From Euryodendron excelsum (taxonomy: Eukaryota; Streptophyta; Magnoliopsida; Ericales; Pentaphylacaceae), in NCBI GenBank assembly GCA_033060915.1, contig CM065392.1, forward strand, positions 4,293,001 to 4,357,000: DNA of 64,000 nucleotides. Reading direction: 5' to 3'. This document shows positions 61,001-64,000 of the stretch, one piece after another. The number at the start of each line of letters is the position of its first letter. Within the stretch, counting starts at the first letter, position 1. The position numbers were made by a program, and so were the translations under genes. The notes below the pieces were generated by a model, which saw only the letters and a program-made list of their open reading frames with translations, ran no database searches and was not told the origin of the DNA.

Positions 61001-63950
61001 TTATGTAGTAAGAGAATGAAAATAAAAAGAATGGTACAAAAGTAACACAAAGATCAGCACTAGTTTTAATAGCTTGTTATGAGATTATTGTTGCTGTAAA
61101 CAATTATTACAAAAAAACTTAATTAGCAGCTAATAAGATACAGTCACGGGACACAAATACGACACAATATAAACACAGGACACAAATATGACAACTCCCA
61201 AACTGGGAATCCGGCTCGCGCGTGGGTGGTTCCCTCACGTTACTCATGCCTAGATTGTGCTACGTGCCAACTTTGGTCGCTCAACTACGCCGTTTAGGGC
61301 TTGTAAAACCTCAAAACGCAGAGTTTAAGGCCTAAAAAAAGTCCTAAAGTGACAACTCCCAAACCGAGAGTCCAGCTTACGCGCAGTTGGTTCCCCCACA
61401 TCCCTCATGCCTAGACATGGCTAAGTGGCGGTTTTGGTGGCTCAGTGTCGCAGTTTGGGGTTTGTAGCACAGTAAAACCTCTAAACACCAAGTTTATGGC
61501 CTAAAGGTATCCCAAGAGTGTAAAAATGTTACAACTCCCGAACTAGGAGTCCGGCTAGCGCACGGTTGGTTCTCACACGTCACTCGTGCCTAGACCGTGC
61601 TACATGCCAGGTTTGGTCGCTCAACGACACCGTTCGGGACTTGCAACACCGTAAAACCTCAAAATACCGAGTTTAATGCCTATAAGTGTTCTTAAAGTGT
61701 AAAAATGCTACAACTCCCAAACCAAGAGTTCAGCGTGCACGGGTTGGTTCCCCACGTCAATTTGCCAAAATCAAGCCACGACACGGTAGCAAATAAGTAT
61801 GTATTTATATTTATATATATATACACATGAAAATAATGACATTTCATTTATTATGTGAATAATGTTTTTATATTTTATTGTATCAAGTAGTAGTAAAAGA
61901 TCTTTTCCCACATTCTATATATTGGAAAAGACGTCGGACCGAAAAGTCTTGATATCTATGTTATAAAGCTTTATTCATAAAAACTTAAAAGAGTTCCTGA
62001 AGTTGAAAAGCCAAAAGGATGAGAGATTAATAGGTACAATCCACATTATTTTCTTCTTATCATTGGCGATTAAGTTATTTTTTTCAAACTTGCAATGTGT
62101 TTTACATTTACCTAAACAACAAACATGCATCCCTCCCAAGTTTCTAAAGTGTGTCCGGCTCTTAAAATAGTAAGAAAATTCTAAGAAATGTTTGGAGGTG
62201 TGCCTAACACATATCGGGGTGTATAAGATGACATGGACACAGCACATTTTTAAAAGTGTTTGTGCTTCTTAGATTAAGAGTCTTATGAGTGTGATTAATT
62301 ATTACTTTGAATTCAAGGTAAAAATAAAGTGAAAGAAGCATGCCGACTCATGGTATCAAAATTATTATCAATTAAAGTAGATAAAGAAAGCATGCTATAC
62401 TGTTATTAAAAATTATCCTCAAATACTTAACTTTATTTTTCAATTTTGACTTCTTAAATAATAACGAGAGACCACAACTACTATAGATTGAAAAGTTCAT
62501 CTAAGTGCTTTATATTCTCCTATGGGGAATGTGAAACGTCCATAAAAATAAAGTGAAAGAAGCATGCCGACTCATGGTATCAAAATTATTATCAATTAAA
62601 GTAGATAAAGAAAGCATGCTATACTGTTATTAAAAATTATCCTCAAATACTTAACTTTATTTTTCAATTTTGACTTCTTAAATAATAACGAGAGACCACA
62701 ACTACTATAGATTGAAAAGTTCATCTAAGTGCTTTATATTCTCCTATGGGGAATGTGAAACGTCCATAAAAATAAAGTGAAAGAAGCATGCCGACTCATG
62801 GTATCAAAATTATTATCAATTAAAGTAGATAAAGAAAGCATGCTATACTGTTATTAAAAATTATCCTCAAATACTTAACTTTATTTTTCAATTTTGACTT
62901 CTTAAATAATAACGAGAGACCACAACTACTATAGATTGAAAAGTTCATCTAAGTGCTTTATATTCTCCTATGGGGAATGTGAAACGTCCATAAAAATAAA
63001 GTGAAAGAAGCATGCCGACTCATGGTATCAAAATTATTATCAATTAAAGTAGATAAAGAAAGCATGCTATACTGTTATTAAAAATTATCCTCAAATACTT
63101 AACTTTATTTTTCAATTTTGACTTCTTAAATAATAACGAGAGACCACAACTACTATAGATTGAAAAGTTCATCTAAGTGCTTTATATTCTCCTATGGGGA
63201 ATGTGAAACGTCCATCACCATCTTTATGTTTGTAATACTTATTTATTACTAAAATGGAGGCCATTGCTTGGTGCACTAGTAAAAGCTCGGGCTTCCAAGC
63301 ATCAAAACATAGTTTGAGCAAGAGAGTAGTGACTTTGTGGCTATTTTTCAAAAACTTAGGTATACAATCCTTGATTATATGGAACCAACACTTAGAATGG
63401 CCATTAATAGATATCTAAGAAGTCTTTAAACTGGACAATAAACTCGAAACACTGTCCATCTTTAACAAAGATAGAAAATTGTATCATATTATGTTGTACC
63501 AACAATAGATTCGTCAAGACCCTTGCGATGACAGCAAACGATATTTTTGGCAGGCATGTATTTAACAAAACCTAAGTAATTATGCAACATGAGTTTTCTA
63601 CCCTTACGTCGGGATAGGTCAATCTTAATGCAAAATATGGAGGAATCCCAATTTCATTAACTGCCAAATAAGGATCTGGAGATATAACAGAACGGCATGC
63701 AAAATTAACCCTCTTTCCCATCATTTTCTGGCTATGCAACATGAGTTTTCTACCCTTACCTCGGGATAGGTCAATCTTAATGCAAAATATGGAGGAATCC
63801 CAATTTCATTAACTGCCAAATAAGGATCTGGAGATATAACAGAACGGCATGCAAAATTAACCCTCTTTCCCATCATTTTCTGGCGGAAGATTCCCTCCTT
63901 TTTTTCCAGCAATTGACATATTCCAGAAGCAAGCTCTCTTTGACCTTGAC
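28566..63950 (-). CDS. NRPA1: RNA polymerase I largest subunit, NRPA1 (5' partial)
   Basis: Fourteen exons in transcription order: 63950-63760, 59902-59639, 58059-57971, 57877-57730, 57609-57391, 56531-56223, 56128-55990, 50854-50649, 50244-50042, 48083-47885, 47805-47545, 39153-39013, 33945-33168 and 29186-28566 (TGA). All introns are GT-AG. They encode the last ~1255 codons; about 430 N-terminal codons are outside the window. Landmarks: [20 protein letters not shown] (switch region), [18 protein letters not shown], the catalytic metal loop [10 protein letters not shown] (exon 4), SGAKGS in the bridge-helix region, the trigger-loop region [20 protein letters not shown] continuing in [19 protein letters not shown], an acidic Asp/Glu-rich insertion with a basic tail (33.2-33.7 kb) typical of Pol I, and the C-terminal [12 protein letters not shown] and SGGYRPMSR. 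Pol I makes the large rRNA precursor in the nucleolus. The exon at 47805-47545 has an apparent 1-nt frameshift (see separate entry); otherwise the reading is intact. Confidence 0.94.
29187..33167 (-). other. NRPA1 last intron (3981 bp)
   Basis: Holds a GA microsatellite at about 30103-30134, AT-rich repeat-like sequence at 30640-32310 that I could not classify, and a short tandem duplication at 32530-32745. No coding exon is seen on either strand. Confidence 0.7.
32530..32745 (+). repeat. ~87-bp tandem duplication in NRPA1 intron
   Basis: 'caagagctgcaacccagtgc' at 32530 recurs at 32617. The shared unit continues through 'ccaataataacagcttatta' and 'cgtatgaactcag'. A third partial copy of the last part lies at about 32713-32745. 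Confidence 0.85.
35445..36140 (+). mobile_element. hAT-like MITE (family A), interrupted by another MITE
   Basis: Left end CTATGTTACCTGAACTC, right end ...ccagataacatag. Flanking 8-mers TAAAGATC (35437-35444) and TCAAGATC (36141-36148) agree at 7 of 8 positions. Removing 35623-35972 gives a sequence collinear with the 336-bp copy at 38439-38774. Confidence 0.85.
35623..35964 (+). mobile_element. 342-bp hAT-like MITE nested inside a family A copy
   Basis: Perfect 8-bp direct repeats ATAGAATG at 35615-35622 and 35965-35972. The inverted ends are CAAGGATCAAAATTTCAT and, on the other strand, CAGGGAACAAAATTTTCAT. The interior contains repeated 'ggaaacggaaac' and 'gtttcgg' motifs. It interrupts the family A element and is therefore younger than it. 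Confidence 0.88.
38439..38774 (+). mobile_element. 336-bp hAT-like MITE (family A), complete
   Basis: Perfect target duplication CATCACCA at 38431-38438 and 38775-38782. Inverted ends CTATGTTACCTGGGCTC and ...gaatccaggtaacatag. No coding capacity. Confidence 0.92.
40549..40620 (+). repeat. G-rich / T-rich low-complexity tract
   Basis: Runs of 10 and about 15 G separated by T-runs and followed by G/T-rich sequence. On the plus strand it could form a G-quadruplex; the NRPA1 transcript carries the C-rich complement. Homopolymer length may be unreliable. Confidence 0.75.
41915..42225 (+). pseudogene. LINE (L1-type) reverse transcriptase C-terminal fragment
   Basis: Plus-strand translation gives [16 protein letters not shown], then [20 protein letters not shown], a DGDKE stretch and [16 protein letters not shown]. 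This is the usual end of plant L1-type ORF2 (family form: RMLRWMxGxTRxDxIRN, then EKMRExRLRWFGHVxRRP and RGRPRKTWxExIxxDL). Stops interrupt the first half. Confidence 0.78.
42226..42420 (+). mobile_element. 3' fragment of family B hAT-like MITE
   Basis: Matches the right-hand ~195 bases of the complete copy at 60463-60946 (…gagtaaaatattct…, ending gtgtctgtgcttcttag). It abuts the LINE fragment on its left. Confidence 0.75.
43655..44123 (+). mobile_element. Probable diverged family B MITE
   Basis: The left end 'aataagaacgggtacagaca' and right end 'gtgtccgtgcttcctaa' resemble the family B termini. Internal 'cacgtgtccccgacgtc' and 'ggacacgtcaagctgtcc' also fit. The target duplication is not clear. 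Confidence 0.45.
46271..47030 (+). mobile_element. Family B hAT-like MITE interrupted by another MITE
   Basis: Ends TTAGGAAGCACATACAC and ...gtgtccatgcttcttag. Flanking 8-mers GTAGTAAG (46263-46270) and GTAGTAAC (47031-47038) agree at 7 of 8. The 46494-46932 segment is a nested insertion absent from the copy at 60463. Confidence 0.83.
46494..46932 (+). mobile_element. ~439-bp MITE nested in a family B copy
   Basis: Inverted ends AGGTCCATTTGAGAACAACTT-like on the left and, reverse-complemented, AGGGCTCGTTTGGGAACAAC on the right. The interior has four 'tttttgc' tandem heptads (about 46769-46800) and many 'aaaaagctt' motifs in both orientations. The target duplication is short (TA) or ambiguous, so the superfamily is uncertain. 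Confidence 0.75.
47545..47805 (-). other. NRPA1: NRPA1 exon with apparent +1 frameshift
   Basis: Splice phase from the preceding exon makes this one start in phase 0, reading [16 protein letters not shown] and then TAA. From about 47760 the conserved sequence ([11 protein letters not shown] ... [20 protein letters not shown]) continues in the next frame. The exon is 261 nt, whereas 260 nt would keep phase with the following exon. One extra base around 'gaattccaataattac' explains this. Confidence 0.8.
48084..50041 (-). other. NRPA1 intron (1958 bp)
   Basis: Contains the truncated family B MITE (48439-48888) and, at 48921-48972, two copies of 'tataaatagaaggt' about 37 bases apart. A TA run lies at about 49974-49987. 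No exon seen. Confidence 0.65.
48439..48888 (+). mobile_element. Family B hAT-like MITE, 5' truncated
   Basis: Collinear with 60485-60946: 'gacatgacacatgttggaca', 'gcgtccaaacatgtcct', 'gagtaaaatatttct' and the right end gtgtttgtgcttcttag. The left terminus is missing. Confidence 0.82.
50855..55989 (-). other. NRPA1 intron (5135 bp), unresolved content
   Basis: Includes 52560-53660, which is clearly richer in G+C than its surroundings and repeats words such as 'agcaaggcacaatcg' / 'agcaaggcaaaaccg'. It is probably a foreign repeat, but no domain is recognisable. A GA microsatellite with an AAAAG-rich tail lies at 55006-55078. Confidence 0.55.
56802..57132 (+). mobile_element. 331-bp hAT-like MITE (family A), complete
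   Basis: Perfect target duplication GTTTGGGG at 56794-56801 and 57133-57140. Left end CTATGTTACATGGACTC, right end ...agttcttgcaacataa. The interior is related to the copies at 35445 and 38439, apparently in inverted orientation. Confidence 0.9.
58060..59638 (-). other. NRPA1 intron (1579 bp)
   Basis: Separates [11 protein letters not shown] from PTLHKPS. Its middle carries a plus-strand degenerate LINE-like insertion (58650-59520). Confidence 0.7.
58650..59520 (+). pseudogene. Degenerate LINE-like fragment with unassigned ORFs
   Basis: Two overlapping plus-strand frames (58667-58951 and 58813-59115) lack a domain I can name. Further on, 'aaagatttagggcccattag' could be the decayed KDxRPIS motif, and 59205-59250 (gcagataaccga...tgatcattgctaaggccaatga) reads, with indels, like RQITDSxxIANE of plant LINE reverse transcriptase. 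The assignment is by fragmentary motif only. Confidence 0.4.
60463..60946 (+). mobile_element. 484-bp hAT-like MITE (family B), complete
   Basis: Inverted ends CTAAGAAGCACGGACAC and GTGTTTGTGCTTCTTAG. Flanking 8-mers GATGAAAG (60455-60462) and GATGAAAT (60947-60954) agree at 7 of 8. No coding capacity. It serves as the reference for the other family B copies in this gene. Confidence 0.88.
61191..61770 (+). repeat. Tandem repeat, 160-180-bp unit, about 3.3 copies
   Basis: Units begin 'acaactcccaaactgggaat' at 61191, 61352, 61531 and 61710 (spacings 161, 179, 179). Each holds 'ggttcc.tcacgt.actc.tgcctaga' and 'ggtcgctcaac.ac.ccgtt'. The G+C content is much higher than in the surrounding intron. 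Copies are diverged by roughly 10-20% by eye. Confidence 0.88.
61950..62272 (+). mobile_element. Possible family B MITE right end
   Basis: The sequence ends 'aaaagtgtttgtgcttcttag' at 62272 with upstream 'gacatggacacagcac', as in family B. The left limit is not found. Confidence 0.45.
62319..63214 (+). repeat. Four perfect tandem copies of a 224-bp unit
   Basis: 'gaaagaagcatgccgactca' occurs at 62331, 62555, 62779 and 63003, exactly 224 apart. By eye the four units are identical over their whole length and total 896 bp. The unit is AT-rich, contains gcatgc twice, and has no ORF of note. Confidence 0.96.
63581..63884 (-). repeat. 152-bp tandem duplication across an NRPA1 exon-intron boundary
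   Basis: The 63581-63732 block repeats at 63733-63884. The right copy contains the true exon end, with donor CCCGAG|GTAAGG. The left copy lies in the intron and repeats the last ~125 coding bases, but at the donor position reads CCCGAC|GTAAGG. The left copy has no acceptor of its own. Confidence 0.93.
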
Positions 63951-64000
63951 CTACAATTAAGTGTAGAAAGCAACATGTTTGTACCCAGTTCAGATAATTA

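Larger units (their letters stand above)
59903..63759 (-). other. NRPA1 intron (3857 bp) rich in tandem repeats
   Basis: Between exon ends TYPE and RVTPWNV. It holds a complete family B MITE, a ~179-bp tandem repeat, a family B right end at about 62272, four identical 224-bp units, and a 152-bp duplicate of the upstream exon's end. Confidence 0.8.

Noticed and set aside
62319..63214. CRISPR-like or regulatory array
   Set aside because: The units are contiguous and identical with no spacers. This is a simple tandem duplication in a plant intron.

Overview
The window is nuclear DNA of a flowering plant, most likely a woody eudicot. It is AT-rich, has long introns, and carries many CT/GA microsatellites and many small non-autonomous DNA transposons. 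All three host genes are plant-type genes interrupted by introns. I see no tRNA, rRNA, CRISPR or bacterial feature. The species cannot be fixed from the sequence alone.

Layout. (1) 1-7590: the 3' part of a decayed Ty3/gypsy LTR retrotransposon of the Tat type. A plus-strand pol remnant (protease end, reverse transcriptase, two RNase H regions, integrase) is followed by a ~61-bp tandem array. After it, an additional gene runs antisense to pol, and then comes the start of the 3' LTR. (2) 7600-8770: a second LTR-like remnant in the opposite orientation and a degraded hAT-type element. (3) 12879-14955, minus: a complete two-exon WIP-family C2H2 zinc-finger gene, closest to WIP2/NTT, whose single intron has GC-AG ends. 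(4) 15.7-23.0 kb: no gene, but a 322-bp hAT-type MITE with a perfect 8-bp target duplication, a fold-back element and many microsatellites. (5) 23432-27328, plus: a complete ten-exon LST8 gene, the WD40 subunit of the TOR complex, with telo-box and site II motifs upstream. (6) 28566 to beyond the right edge, minus: the largest subunit of RNA polymerase I (NRPA1), with 14 exons in the window, including the catalytic metal-binding loop and trigger-loop region. The first ~430 codons lie outside.

NRPA1 dominates the window. About 3.8 kb of coding sequence is spread over 35 kb, and its introns hold at least three families of hAT-like MITEs (with nested insertions and 8-bp target duplications), LINE fragments, a ~179-bp tandem repeat, a perfect 4 x 224-bp array and a 152-bp tandem duplication of an exon end. 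One NRPA1 exon carries an apparent 1-nt frameshift at about 47750-47766, which is either a sequence error or a real lesion.

Functional context: LST8 (TOR complex) and NRPA1 (rRNA synthesis, a main output of TOR signalling) are convergent neighbours with 1.2 kb between their coding ends. As I recall, WIP2/NTT and NRPA1 have consecutive locus numbers in Arabidopsis (AT3G57670 and AT3G57660), so the WIP2-NRPA1 linkage looks like conserved microsynteny, with LST8 lying between them here.
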